A stretch of DNA of 64,000 nucleotides from Stramonita haemastoma (GCA_030674155.1 CM060323.1:3026971-3090970), one strand, 5' to 3'. Positions 10,790 to 24,440 are shown, numbered from the stretch's first letter. Notes: a model not told the origin generated them from the letters alone. Numbers and translations: made by a program.

Positions 10790-11117
10790 ACCCAAACAAT
10801 TCTACTGATTGGGGTAAAAAGAAAAAAGTTCCATTTTAAAAATGAAGTAGTTACTGTCGAAAAAGTGAATACTGAAAACCGTACACATTTCAAGGAGCAA
10901 CGAAAAGCTGAATAAACAATGAAGCGAACAGCATATTATGGAAAAAAATAGACTGGGAATGAATAATTGCCACTGTCAAATAGGACTGCTTGATTTTCTA
11001 ATGTATCATTTATATGATTTTTCGAATATTGTGTCTCTACAAAACTTACTGACTACAAAGACCTTGGAGTTGCGCAGTGGAATAAACAATGATTTAGAAA
11101 AATATATACCATCAATC
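10790..11117. other. AT-rich flank of the minisatellite, nothing recognised
   Basis: Unique AT-rich sequence; the open frame of the repeat array ends at 10915. Confidence 0.4.
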
Positions 11118-11215
11118 AATCAATAAATCAATCAAATTTTTATTTCCAGATGGTACATTGAGTAAGCATCAATTTGCTTTTTTCCATCAAGCCATCTATC
11201 TAAAGAAAAGAAAAA
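11118..11215 (-). mobile_element. 3' end of a retroelement with GATT tail
   Basis: The reverse complement contains TTTAGATAGATGGCTTGATG, AGCAAATTGATGCTTACTCA and AATGTACCATCTGGAAATAA, then TTGATTGATTTATTGATTGA. It matches the insert at 174-288 with roughly ten differences. Confidence 0.7.
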
Positions 11216-11509
11216 AAATCAAAACAACAACAAAAATCAAATCAAAACAAAACAAAACAAAAAAACAAAAACAAAAAACAAAGCAGAAAATCCCTAGCAA
11301 ACAATAAAGCCACAAAAAGAAAGAAAAGGGGAAAAAGCAAACAAACAAATAAAACAACATCAATCATTTCACCAACATTAATTAGCTAACATGATTTCAA
11401 GAGCTTTAAAATAAAATATGCCTATAGATAATACAAGCAACTACAATAACAGCAAAAACAACCAAAAGAGAAAAAAAAAATCACTCAAAAGCCATACACA
11501 CATAATTAT
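11216..11509. other. A-rich low-complexity stretch
   Basis: CAAAACAAAAACAAA-type sequence. No gene was seen. Confidence 0.6.
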
Positions 11510-11588
<79 letters not shown>

Positions 11589-11618
11589 CAAACATACACA
11601 CACCTACACACACACACA

Positions 11619-11663
<45 letters not shown>
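11510..11663. repeat. (CA)n arrays
   Basis: Two CA arrays separated by CTACAAACATACACACCTA. Confidence 0.95.
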
Positions 11664-11665
<2 letters not shown>

Positions 11666-11835
11666 GTTTGCACTCATCCACTCAGCACGTATACTCGTAC
11701 GTACATGCACACATTTAAAATCTTTTAAGAATCATATAGTGTCAAAAAAACCAGCTTATATCAATTACAATGTAACCAAAAACCATTATTTAAGACTAAA
11801 AAAAAAAAAAAAAAAAAAAAGTCCATAAAATGTCT

Positions 11836-11967
11836 ATAAATGTGTGTGTGTGTTTGCTTACGTGCAAGCGTGCGTGCGTACGTATGTGCGTGGCGTGGCG
11901 GTGTGCGCGCGCGCGCGCGTGCGTATGTGCGTGGCGTGGCGGTGTGCGCGCGCGCGCGCGTGCGTGT

Positions 11968-12043
<76 letters not shown>
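11836..12043. repeat. Duplicated GC-alternating cassette and (GT)n
   Basis: CGTATGTGCGTGGCGTGGCG followed by GTGTGCGCGCGCGCG is present twice in tandem (about 11880-11963), then (GT)n to 12043. Alternating purine-pyrimidine sequence of this kind can adopt Z-DNA. Confidence 0.9.
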
Positions 12044-13162
<1,119 letters not shown>

Positions 13163-13530
13163 AGACTAGAACTCACAGGTTCACCAATGGTGAGGTTTTG
13201 CGTATTGAGGTAGCCGCATTCCGACATAGGAGATGATGTCTGAACATGACACTAGTGTGAATACATCTTTCAGATTTTTCATACGTTCCTACCAGCACGT
13301 GATGACCAACTCTTTCTAAAGGCGGAACGGGTTTTAACGTGTACACGAGATGTTCAGCGTGCGTTTGCAAATGGAACTTGGTTTATAGTCTCATCCAAAG
13401 GCCTTTCTGCTGAAGTCAGTTCTGATGTTAACTCCTGGGGGGAAATCTTGAACAGGTTGTTTGGTGAATGCTCGAACCCAGGCCGCCAGACCACGAGCGC
13501 AACACACTGGCCACTAGGCTATCCTGCCCC
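13163..13530 (-). mobile_element. SINE family A, near full length
   Basis: Reverse-complement order: 3' end (CACAGGTTCACCAATGGTGA), GAGGTAGCCGCATTCCGACA, GATGATGTCTGAACATGACA, TTTTAACGTGTACACGAGAT, TTGGTTTATAGTCTCATCC, AGTTCTGATGTTAACTCCTG, and the tRNA-like head (ATGCTCGAACCCAGGCCG, CTGGCCACTAGGCTATCC). It is one of the most complete copies in the window. Confidence 0.85.
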
Positions 13531-13568
13531 CCCCCCTCCCCCCCAGTATCTTGCCACCCATTCAGAGA

Positions 13569-13569
13569 G

Positions 13570-13630
<61 letters not shown>
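13569..13630. repeat. (AT)n microsatellite
   Basis: AT dinucleotides with a single-base slip near each end. Confidence 0.95.
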
Positions 13631-13635
<5 letters not shown>

Positions 13636-14269
13636 TCAGTCCCGACCCTTCTCAATATCTGTGGTCCTGACATTTTATAGCCTCGTCGTGTCCTTTATCA
13701 TCATTATTACCATGCCTTTTATGTAACTTATGGCTTTTGCTCTTCCTCTTTCCGTCAGTCGCCTGTTGATATATGATGTCTTTTTGTTTCTCTCTTTTCT
13801 CCAAACAGTTGATGGGAATAAATCACCATTGTCATTGCCTGTGAGCCCACTGTAATATGCCTCGTCCGCAAAGTTGTCTGCCATTACCATAGGGCTGTCT
13901 GCCCCTGCCTCTAGCTAGGTCGTCTGCCTGTCTCAGTGCTTACGCTTGAGGTCGTCTACTCCCTGCATGTGTACTGTCTGCCTCTCTGCGGTCTTCCCCT
14001 TGTGGCCATTGTTATGCCCCTGCTTGTTTGCTGATAACTGTTATCATATTGTGTGGTATTGCACTGCCTTGATTGTACTGTCTTGTAATACTGTATTATT
14101 ACTTGTATTGTTGTCTTGTATTTTCAGTCGTGCCCCAACGGTCAACTAAACTACGGTATAGGTGAAGTGTTATATGACTCCTTGTTTTGTATTGTATTGC
14201 ATTGTACTGTATTGTATTGTATCATTGCGTTGCTCTGCTTTGCATGGTGTTGTATTGTGATCATTTTCA
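13631..14269. repeat. Unique sequence passing into degenerate (TATTG)n pentamers
   Basis: At 14045-14255 TTGTATTGTATTGCATTGTA-type pentamers recur with interruptions. The rest is unique; no exon was recognised. Confidence 0.55.
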
Positions 14270-14590
14270 GTCAAAGCCCCTGGGGAAGCACGTCACCACA
14301 AACTCAGCGCCACCCTACTTGAAATTCATGTTTGTTATATACTTACTTTTCCCCATGAGAGAGGCTTCCATGAGAATTAAGCTGAGGACAAAAAATATGG
14401 TTTATGCTCTGGGTTCTTTTACGTGTGCTCATTTGTGTTACACAGGGGACACTGGTTTATCGTCCTATACGAATGATTAGCACCCAAACCACCACTTAAA
14501 CCTTATGGTTCTGGATAAAGTTCTGGTTCACATGGGAATCAACCCGCGACTCTTCGGTTTCTAGTGGGTGCGTTATCTCTAGAACAGATC
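14270..14590 (-). mobile_element. SINE family B copy
   Basis: GGGTTCTTTTACGTGTGCTC, GGTTTATCGTCCTATACGAA, TGATTAGCACCCAAACCACC and GAATCAACCCGCGACTCTTC form the inverted family B body and head, alignable with 20881-21245. The tail half is strongly diverged. Confidence 0.65.
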
Positions 14591-14900
14591 CAATATTACT
14601 GTCATTGTGTTGTCTGTCCCTTGTTGGCGTCTATCTGCCCTTGCCGCATTGGTTATTTCCCCCAGCCACTGTTCTCTCCCCTGCCACTGTTATCTTCCCT
14701 TGCCTCTGAGTTATCTGCCCCTTACTCTGTGAATACGAATGAAAGAATGAATAAATCTATGATTTATAAAGAGAATACACAAAAAAAAATCTTCACATCT
14801 CCAGCATAATGCATGCATGGGAGAAGAAATCTGAAATGACGGTGGAGGGGGTGGGGCAAGGAAAAGGACATGAGGTACGAAAATACGTGCAGAAGCACCC
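14591..14900. other. Intergenic stretch, nothing recognised
   Basis: Unique pyrimidine-rich sequence with CTGCCCTTGCC-like phrases. Confidence 0.4.
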
Positions 14901-14901
<1 letters not shown>

Positions 14902-14967
<66 letters not shown>

Positions 14968-15091
14968 ACATCATCACACCACACACAACACCGCACAGGG
15001 GCACGTGCATGCATACACACATACGCATGTACGTAGGCCTGCGCGCGTGCGCAAGCAACACACACACTGTGTACCTCTGGAAAAAAAAAAT

Positions 15092-15143
<52 letters not shown>

Positions 15144-15220
15144 CAAGCAGTCACCAGATGAATATTCATGAATTCCTTGCTATTGGCTGCAAAAATCACG
15201 TAGACCCACACGTGTGTGTG

Positions 15221-15283
<63 letters not shown>

Positions 15284-15289
15284 TGTGAG

Positions 15290-15352
<63 letters not shown>
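14902..15352. repeat. Microsatellite cluster: (CA)n, (CA)n, (GT)n, (GA)n
   Basis: CA arrays at 14902-14967 and 15094-15139, GT at 15211-15282 and GA at 15286-15351. The CA and GT arrays form a large inverted pair around 15170. Confidence 0.95.
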
Positions 15353-15354
<2 letters not shown>

Positions 15355-15949
15355 AATTTCTTTAATATCCATTGCTTATGTATTTCACGTGACCATGACA
15401 ACGTAACAGAATGCTCGCTTACCGCTAGTTTTGTTTTGGTGTCTCCGAACAACAGACTCATGAGCCCACTTGAGAGCGCAAGAAGGGAATACCACTGGAC
15501 AGGGTCAGAAATTAAGGGATAAACTGAAAGGTTTTGTTACGCAGTACGGAGTGCTAATGACACCCGCCTTATGCAAGTTTGCTCAGATATAAAATGTCAA
15601 CGCAGTTGCTTCAGAACAGAGGAAATGCATTTTGTAGTATTTTGCAAAATCTTCAGAGGTGCCTCAATGGTTGACCAATTAACTTAGTCGAAGGTAAGAT
15701 GAAGTACTTATACTTTGCACTGCGCGAGGCAATTAATTCGTACCCGAGGAAGACCAATAAGAAGACAAATGTCAATCTTTGGTACTACAAGCGAGACTGC
15801 GATTGGTTTGTTGATTTGCAGTTCTTACATGAAAGAAACTACACCCTTTGACATCAGAGATGTGCTGTTTGAAAGAGATCAGAATCCAGGAGACACACAG
15901 AGATTTTACATATGAAGAGAATGGGAATTTGTATATCCAATATGCAAAG
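15353..15949. other. Unique intergenic stretch
   Basis: No repeat or coding signature. It borders a LINE relic and may include its decayed 3' part. Confidence 0.4.
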
Positions 15950-16600
15950 ACCGAGTGATATAGTTCTCTGTGTGGTAGGGGGGGGGGAGCTCACAAAACA
16001 GAATATATTTTTTCCATTGATTTCAAACTGCTGCAAAGCATTCACTTCTTGATTTCCTGACAGCAGTCTCCAACATTTCTCAGGGCAACAAGCGTGCATT
16101 GTATTCAAGATCAATCCTTGACTATCTTTAAGAAACATAAACAAAAAGGTGACAACTGATGGAAAAGCTCTAGGTCAAATTTGACAGCCCTCTAGCATAT
16201 AAGGAAAAGAGGAAGAGACCAAGGACAGATCCTTGTGGAACAGCATAAAGTACAGGTGCATCAGCAGACCGAGACTTTTTTAGGTCTGAAAATTTTCGTT
16301 TCATGTTTCAGATATGAAGAGACCCATGTCAATATTGTGTTTTTGAGATTTATGTCAATCTATATCTGTTTTAAAAGCAAAGTGTGACTGGTGGTATCAA
16401 AAGCTGCACTAACATTAAACAGAACAAAAAGAGCGTTATCACCAGAATCTATAGATGTCACTGAAAATACAATTGCCAATAGGAGTAAGTGCTGTTTCAG
16501 TGTTCTGGGGACCCTAGCATGCTGCGGGTATAGGTATTGTACAGAACTGATGATTTTATGTCCATGGTATACACCTCCTGGAACCAGTCCTTGCATTTTA
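15950..16600 (-). mobile_element. CR1/L2-like LINE relic, reverse transcriptase core
   Basis: The minus strand reads, with frame breaks, 'DSGDNALFVLFNVSAAFDTT' then 'SHTLLLKQI' (RT motif A region, usually DLSAAFDT.DH), 'ILTWVSSYLKHETK', 'YAVPQGSVLGLFLFSLYARG' (motif B region, consensus PQGSVLGP.LF) and 'HLFVYV' where the YADD region is expected. The order and spacing match the CR1/L2/Jockey-type RT. The catalytic YADD motif is not intact and stops interrupt the frame. Confidence 0.75.
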
Positions 16601-16862
16601 ACGTCTTGTTTATATATATTTTTTTATTCACTTCAACCTCCTCCACCCCTATTTCAAAACCATTTAAAATTCACACACAAGTGATAGGAAAGTTGCTGCC
16701 AGACCACTGCAATGAGTTACGCACTGATCAACCATCAGTTGATAAACACTTAAAGAAATTCAATCTTCTCTCCACCTCCTCTCATATCTTTGTATTGTAG
16801 CAGTCATGGCCTAGCGCTTATGTCCACTCTGGACAGGGGGGGGGGGGAGACCCACAACAAAA

Positions 16863-16935
<73 letters not shown>
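16601..16935. repeat. Spacer, poly-G and (CT)n microsatellite
   Basis: Unique sequence to 16836, a G tract at 16838-16848, then CT dinucleotides at 16864-16932. Confidence 0.8.
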
Positions 16936-16936
<1 letters not shown>

Positions 16937-17520
16937 CACCACTATTAGCGCTATCTTATCCAATGATATTTCACACAGAGTCATTGCCCCGGTTGCCCCT
17001 CCCCCTCCCCCCTCCCTGTTCCCCAAGTATGTGCTAACGGTCTGTCTATCTGGGGTCCGGGGCTCCGCTAAACACGGCCCCTGATGGCACACTTGTCAGT
17101 CTGTATGTCTGTGTGTCTGTCTGTGGGTAGTGCCGGGTCGGGTTAAACATGGCCTGTGACAGGTGTGGCAGGCTCTGATCGAGTGCCGCCTTCTGGCGCC
17201 CGCTGATTTGTTCTTCACCTACTGAGGGGAAACACCGCTCTCCTCTCTGCCTCTCTGCCGCTAAACAGGAGAACTGAGGGTGGCAGAGAGAGGGAGGGAG
17301 GGAGGAGGGAAGGGGGCAGGATAGAAGGGGGCAGGGAGGGGGGGGGGGAGGATGTTGTCAGTCACAGACGGAGGTTAAAAAGTAAATGAGAGCTGGCCCC
17401 TCGCCATTTCCCCTTTATCGAATCAGTTTGCTGCCGATTTGTCTAGACGGACTGGGCCCAGCTCTCTCTCTCTTTCTCTCACCTGTGCGGGGGGTTTGTC
17501 ACAGGTATGTCCTTTGTTTT
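16936..17520. other. GC-balanced unique island with a 3' donor-like site
   Basis: This block is unique compared with its surroundings. GGGGCTCCGCTAAACACGGC...TGTCAGTCTG is loosely repeated at about 17135-17175. It ends in TTTGTCACAGGTATGTCC, a plausible 5' splice site at 17505. It could be an untranslated first exon or regulatory element of an unseen gene; no coding evidence was found. Confidence 0.25.
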
Positions 17521-18600
17521 GCATTATCAGTAAATATCTACAAGTGACAGGGACTGGATTTAATGAATCACTTCGTACGATCAATGAATTAAACTGATCA
17601 CTGATTGCCAGTTACGGGTCAATGTTCGCACCGTCAGTTTTGTTTCTATTATATTCCCTGTAATCTGAATGAGAATAATTCGTTTCAAATAACAGGGGTG
17701 AAACGCCTACACTGTGCTGCAAAAATTGTCCGTTGAAAAAATTATATCATGAACCCTCTAACATAAAAATCCAGTCACTGAGCAACAAAATATTTGTCTT
17801 ATTCCGCTTAAAAATCAGCGATTGATTGCTGAAGTACCTGACTGGTAAACAATAACGATACCTATTGTCTGTTGTGGTGTACCCAATTTCTATCGACGAT
17901 AATAGATTCATTGTAGAAAAAAAAGAATAAGAATAATGCGTTTACTGAAATTGAGTAATGTGAAGTGATTCATTGAAGAGTAGGTCCATTGTCAGCTTAA
18001 GTGCATAAAACATCTTAGAACTATTGCATCATAACCTCCAACTGATATCTAATAATGTATTGACTACATATCCATCTCTCGCCTGTTGTACTATTCATAA
18101 TGACATCGAAAATTCAGCCATTATCTTTTGTAATCGTGTTTTCTTGTTAATGTTAGATGTTAACTTCCACTAAATCACATACCTTAATCTACCCATTCTT
18201 TGCAAAAGGCTATTACTTCTACTGATTATTTGGACGATCTTTAATCCTTTGCTAGCTGCATAATATATAGTATATATATATATTATTTCTTTTTCAATGC
18301 TGAACTTACATTATTATGCTTGTATAACTGTTTAGTATTTTTTACGAGAATCAACCCATTGTTTGTATTATTTAAGCAATTCTTTGACAATAATTCTACT
18401 GTTCTGAACAAATGGATGAACACAGAACAAGTAAGAATCGCAGTTTACACCTTTTGGCATAAATATGACAATGAGAGAGGGAGAGAGGTAAAGTGGAGGG
18501 GAGTGGAAGTGGGAAAGGGGCAAACACATGCATACACTTGTGTGTGTGTGTGCACGTATGAACAATAATTATTTATCCCCATATCCAACCCCACAACAAC
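17521..18600. repeat. Very degenerate AT-rich minisatellite and flank
   Basis: Phrases around ATTGTCTGTTGT, AATAACGATACC and ATTCATTG recur at 50-90 bp spacing from about 17570 to 18250. The same phrases are clearer at 20570-20880. No coding block was seen. Confidence 0.4.
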
Positions 18601-18642
18601 ACACACACACACACACACACACGCGCGCGCGCACACACACAC

Positions 18643-18687
<45 letters not shown>
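18601..18687. repeat. (CA)n with GC core
   Basis: CA dinucleotides interrupted by CGCGCGCGC at 18622-18632 and two ACC slips. Confidence 0.95.
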
Positions 18688-18691
<4 letters not shown>

Positions 18692-19399
18692 CCAACTGAG
18701 ACACATTCTTAACCTTGAGCATCTTGGTATTTATCTTTCATATAAGAAGAATTCCACGCTGGAACTGTTTTAGAGGCCGACTTAAGCAGCAAGACAATTT
18801 AAAGCAGTTTTGGTTGGCATAAAATATTGCACTCAAATCAAACACAAGCGCGTTAATCACCAGAACCAACAATTAACGATAATTATTGAGCTCTGTTTCA
18901 GTAATCGAGGTAGGTCTGTGTGCTGGCTTGAATTTACAACAAATATATTCAACGGTTTATATTCACCAAAGTGATTTACATCAGCACTTTCCAGAATCTT
19001 AGATAAATATACGTCTACAAGGCTTGGCACAGGAAGTAGCTTTTTTTTTATTAAAAAAAAAAAAATTCAAGAGAAGACTGACAGTTGCTATTTTAAGACT
19101 GGAATCACCGATGCAGACTGAGAGACTCCGATCAAGTTAATCATACTTTCATGAACTGGCAGCAACAGTCAGGGCGATTTGGTGGGAAAAAAAGAAGAAG
19201 AAAACTTCGCAAGAGCATGATCCAAACCTGACAAAGCAGGTTTGAATTTCAGAATAGTTTCGAGTGTGGTCGCTGTTGAGTCGTTTGACCTGCCCAAAAG
19301 CACAGGTGGTTGAACTGTCAGGAATGAGATATCAGGCAACCAAAGAACATTGTTTCGTATCGCTTTTTGACAGACAGTAAGGTTGAGAAAATCAGCTTA
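18688..19399. other. Unique intergenic stretch
   Basis: Mixed-composition sequence with an A/T run at 19042-19066. Nothing was recognised. Confidence 0.4.
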
Positions 19400-19660
<261 letters not shown>

Positions 19661-20569
19661 GGGTCCATACCCAGAAAAATTGTCAGAACAATCACACTGA
19701 TTCAACAGGGATGAATAAAAACAGAAAACGCCATTCTAAATCAAAACAGGCGACACTACTTACGAATGAAAAATGCCTGCTCTTTTTCTTTCAATCATTT
19801 TTGTGTACGACTGCCTCGCTTATTCCCCCCCCCCCCCCCCCCCACAAAAAAAAAAAAAAAAGGTTATGTCCCTGACAAATCTGTTCTGTGCTTTTTTTCC
19901 CTTTTATTTCGTATGGCTCGTCTAACGTCTTGAATTTCTCATTAAATCAGGGTGAAAGAAGACAGTTTACGGACAGAATGTTCTACCGCAAGAATTTTCT
20001 TGTCAAGATGACAGAAATGGATTGCAAAGATCTATAGGGCTGTCTTTGTCAACTGAAAGGTGGATGAACGACGTGAACTGGGAAAGAAAGGGTTAAGCTC
20101 TGATCAGTGTTTAAAATTCGGTTTGAACTTTTGATGACATTCTTATAGCACGGGGCCTTGAGCAGCAAGTGCAGTGTTCATAAGAAAAACAAAACAAAAC
20201 AAAAACAAATGCAATAAAGAAGAGAAAGTATGGATAGAAAGCAGAGATTCGACATGACCAAGCCAGTGCCAGACAATGGTCATACAGAACTTGTGGAACA
20301 AGTCAAAATTGACCCTGTACCACTGTCGATACATATTTTACGGTACGGGTCTGTTGTGAGAATGCAATGTTTTCTCTTTAGGAAACCAGTTTCACGGGGA
20401 TTGGTTGGTATATTAAGTGTAATGGCTAAATGAATCGTCCATCTGAAAAAAAATGTCTAACTACAACTGCGACTCTTGGTTTTTTTACTTTTATTCAACT
20501 ATTTTGTTTTGCTAGTGCTGTAGCAAAAATTAAACAATTCCATGATGCATTACTGCAATTAAGTCTTTG
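19661..20569. other. Intergenic stretch with poly-C/poly-A junction
   Basis: C17 followed by A-rich sequence at 19827-19861. The rest is unique, with no recognised gene. Confidence 0.45.
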
Positions 20570-20880
20570 ACAATTCTCTTTGATCAATAATCAGATTTCA
20601 AACGAAAATGAATCTATTGTCCGTTGTGTCAATCCTACTAATTCAGCCTTTACAAGGATATAATTAGATTTATCTATTGTCTGTTATATTATTCAAACAA
20701 AAATTTTGGACAATATAGTAACCTGTCTGTTACAGTCTGTTTCTACTATACTTTTCAACCTATTCCATGGATAACAATAATTCCTTGATATATTATCCAA
20801 CGAATTCACGGACAATAATGCAAACGATTGTCTGTTGTATTCTAAAATGACAGACAATAATACAATGATTGTTTGGTACT
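20570..20880. repeat. Degenerate minisatellite with inverted ATTGTCTGT/ACAGACAAT phrases
   Basis: GATTGTCTGTTGTATTCTAA and AATGACAGACAATAATACAA recur with changes at roughly 60-bp spacing. Each unit carries a short palindrome-like pair. Confidence 0.55.
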
Positions 20881-21245
20881 CATTACATTTACATTTACAT
20901 GTACACCACTTAAGTCACGGCGGATTTCTCTTCGTGAAATTCCGGTATCCTCCGGGAGAGCTAAATCATCACAAGCGCAGCGTCACCCATTATTTTTTTT
21001 CTTTTCCTGCTCTGCAACTGTATTTTTTTCTTACCAGAATGGCTTTTTTTTCTACAGTATTTTGCCAGGGGCATCTCTTTTGTTCCCGTGGGTTCTTTTA
21101 CGTGCGCTAAATAATCGTGTTTACCACACGTGACCTCAGTTTATCGTCTCATCCAAAAGACTAGCACCCAGACCACCACGCATAGTCTAATGATGGGGGA
21201 AGTTTCGCCATAGGATCAAACACCGCAATGATTGCGGACTGGGAT
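20881..21245 (-). mobile_element. SINE family B, near full length
   Basis: Reverse-complement order: tail ACATTTACATTTACATG, CGGCGGATTTCTCTTCGTGA, AATTCCGGTATCCTCCGGGA, CACAAGCGCAGCGTCACCCA, TTTGCCAGGGGCATCTC, GGGTTCTTTTACGTGCGCTA, CAGTTTATCGTCTCATCC, AGCACCCAGACCACCACGC. This arrangement and tail match a widespread mollusc retroposon as I recall it. Confidence 0.75.
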
Positions 21246-21464
21246 TTCACTTTGTTTGACAGGAACGATCTTTCAGACACAGCTACATTTGTTAGTTGGA
21301 TCAACAATCTTACTACTGTCTTTATCTTTTCTACTTGTATATCCTTGCAATTCTTAGGACAATGTCAACTGACTGTCTGATTTTTCATTCCACTAATTCT
21401 TACATAGTTCATCCATTTCATTGCGTATATATATATGAGATCTATAATATAATAATAATACAAC

Positions 21465-21510
<46 letters not shown>

Positions 21511-22640
21511 TATAATGAATAATAATAATACGTATTATAATCTCTAATAACCCACATCTTAGCAATACGCCACCCACTTTCCTATTGTGCACTGTAACTA
21601 CTAGCAAAGCTCACAACTGCTTTTTTCATAGAACTATGACTACTTTCACTACATTTCAGTCCCTTCTTTACTTTTACTTTTCTTACTTATTTCTTATTCT
21701 TTTCCCCTCTACTATCTCTACACCACCAGATTAAATTACTCAGTTTTTGCATGACAGATCTTAGATAGTCTGTACATGACATACCACAACCGCTTCTACA
21801 ACAACCAATTTATGGCCAAGTTGTTTTTTTGTTTCATTGAATTCTTTCTTCTGGGCCCTTTGCATGTTTTTGTTTTATTTTTTTTGGGGGTGGTGATTTC
21901 TTTGACGAGACAATCCACCCATTCTTTGTCCCCCCCCCCTCCCATCTTCTGTCTTCTGCGATGTTCCTGTCCTGCTGTTTTGCAATCCCTTGATTCCGAT
22001 CTCTCCACTCTTGGTGAATTCGTCATGTCGAATCCTGAGGGTCAAAAGTCGACAGGGGATCCGGAGCTCATTCATGTCAAGCCGCCGTAGTGCTGGGTCA
22101 CTTCCGTGATCTTGGGTGGTGTCTGCCTGTTCTAAGCTAGCAGACACGAGACACTACCCAGTGATTCCCTTTCTAGAGACAAGGATAGGTGAGGTCTAGT
22201 TGAGGTGCCAGACTGAGCTGAGCGAGGCATCCACGCGGTGTGGCGGCAAACCGACAGAATCCCGCCAATGACCTGCTCCTATAAACTTCCAACCCCTAAT
22301 AATTATGAGGTCGCGACACCGCCACAGGCACAGAAGTGTGCGGAAAGCCAATACTCAGGTTACTACAGAGCAACAGGGGCCAACAAAGCAGACAAAAACC
22401 ATACTCGTTAATAGGGATGAGGATGACGTCATGATAATGGTATGGAAGACTGGGACTGTAGCAGTTTGAGACTTCTTCACAGGGCTGTGCTATACCCTTC
22501 ATGTCAGGATGCTTCCCGTAGTCAACTGGGCCAGAGAGACACACACCTAGAATGTTGGTTAAGAGATTTCAGGAACATTCTCTAAATCACATTTAAATTT
22601 TGTAAATGGATGAAGGTGGTCTGTGTGGGGCCACAAAACA
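21246..22640. other. Intergenic stretch with (TAA)n microsatellite
   Basis: (TAA)n lies at 21444-21535. The remainder is unique; open frames at 21776-22150 and 22296-22544 lack domains or supporting splice sites. Confidence 0.45.
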
Positions 22641-22641
22641 C

Positions 22642-22686
<45 letters not shown>

Positions 22687-22770
22687 CATATATATATATA
22701 TATATCTCTTTCTCTCTCTCTCACCTCTCTCCTCCTCTCTCTCTCTCTCTTCTCTCTCTCAAACGATGTA
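22641..22770. repeat. Compound (CA)n-(TA)n-(CT)n microsatellite
   Basis: CA to 22685, TA to 22705, then CT with interruptions. Confidence 0.95.
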
Positions 22771-23064
22771 TACAACTTTTTCCACACATACCTATCGATA
22801 CATGATCTAGACACAACCGACAGCCGTGGTCTCTCGACACACACATAATCGACAGACACATGAACAGTAGACACACATGGTCATTAACTGCCTAGGGTAT
22901 GTTTACAAAGCAGAACTCTGCCAAGATAACTCAATCACACTAATGGAGACTCTACAAATAAACTTTCCACAAATATTTATGTCAAAACAAACAAACAAAC
23001 AAAACCGCCAACAACCCCCCCCCCCCCACAAAAAAAGCTTGTCTTTAAAACAGCACTCTAAAAA

Positions 23065-24053
23065 GATGTCAAAAGGATCTCCACATAGAAGCACTCAACA
23101 AATATGTTAAAAACAAAAACAAAGACACGCGCCCCCTTCCCCAGGATCTCTACAAACCAGCACTCTATAAAGATGTTAAAAAATAGGACCTCTACAAACC
23201 AGCACTCTGTAAAGATGTTAAAAATAGACCTCTACAAACCAGCACTCTGTAAAGATGTTAAAAAATAGGACCTCTACAAACCAGCACTCTGTAAAGATGT
23301 TAAAAAATAGGACCCTACAAACCAGCACTCTGTAAAGATGTTAAAAAATAGGACCTCTACAAACCAGCACTCTGTAAAGATGTTAAAAAATAGGACCTCT
23401 ACAAACCAGCACTCTGTAAAGATGTTAAAAAATAGGACTCTACAAACCAGCACTCTGTAAAGATGTTAAAAAATAGGACTCTACAAACCAGCACTCTGTA
23501 AAGATGTTAAAAAATAGGACCTCTACAAACCAGCACCTGTAAAGATGTTAAAAAACAGACCTCTACAAACCAGTCAAAAACCTGAAGAATCTCTACAAAC
23601 TGGCACTCTACAAATGTGAAAAAAAAAACCTGGACCTCTACAAACCAGCACTTTACAAAGATGTCAAAAACCAGACGGGTCCCTACAAACCAGCACTCTA
23701 AAAAGATTAAAGGAAAAAAAAACAGGACCTCTACAAACCAGCACTCTACAAAGATGTCAAAAACCAGAAGGATCTCTACGAAACCAGCACTCTACAAAGA
23801 TGTAAAAAAAAAAAAAAAAACCAACACACCTCAAAACCAGACGGATCCTACAAGTAAGCACCTTTACAAAGATGTCATAAAACCAGAAGGATCCTACAAC
23901 CCAGCACCCTGATGTAAAAACAACAACAACAACAAACAACAAACAAACAAAAACTAACCCCCACCCCCCCAGAAGGATCTCTACAAAAGCAGCACTCTAG
24001 AAAGGTGGCGTAAAAAAACATGATGGATCTCTACAACCTAGCACTCTGATGTA

Positions 24054-24084
<31 letters not shown>

Positions 24085-24200
24085 TAAAAAAAACAACAGG
24101 AGGATTTCTACATACCAGTGCTCTACAAAAAATCTCTACAAAAATGTCAAGATCTAGGGTCTCAAAAACTCCTCCATAGGAGTAAGTCTACAAACCAGTG
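23065..24200. repeat. 42-bp minisatellite with homogeneous centre and decayed flanks
   Basis: The unit is CTCTACAAACCAGCACTCTG plus TAAAGATGTTAAAAAATAGG and AC. About ten near-identical units occupy 23140-23560. Outer units (to about 23065 and 24200) lose length and identity and gain A, C and CAA runs. Central units differ mainly by one- or two-base deletions (CTCTAC, TCTAC, CCTAC). Confidence 0.9.
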
Positions 24201-24268
24201 TTCTAACAACAAAAAATCGCTCTAAAACAAAGGACAGACATTAATCTGGGATGCACAAAAAGCCAGGG

Positions 24269-24274
<6 letters not shown>

Positions 24275-24304
<30 letters not shown>

Positions 24305-24398
24305 CACACACAGGGCACCTGCACTAACTGCACCAGAGCTGGGTGTGGCAAGACCAGTCTGAGTGGCGAGAGAGAAAGGCCAAGCCACAGGAATCCCG

Positions 24399-24438
<40 letters not shown>

Positions 24439-24440
24439 AA
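24275..24440. repeat. Poly-A tract and 38-bp poly-G tract
   Basis: An A28 tract at about 24275-24302 and an uninterrupted G run at about 24400-24437. The G run could form G-quadruplexes, and its length in the assembly is unreliable. Confidence 0.9.

Noticed and set aside
16938..17100. LTR or DNA transposon termini
   Set aside because: No paired terminal repeats or TG...CA long terminal repeats were found here or elsewhere in the window by eye.
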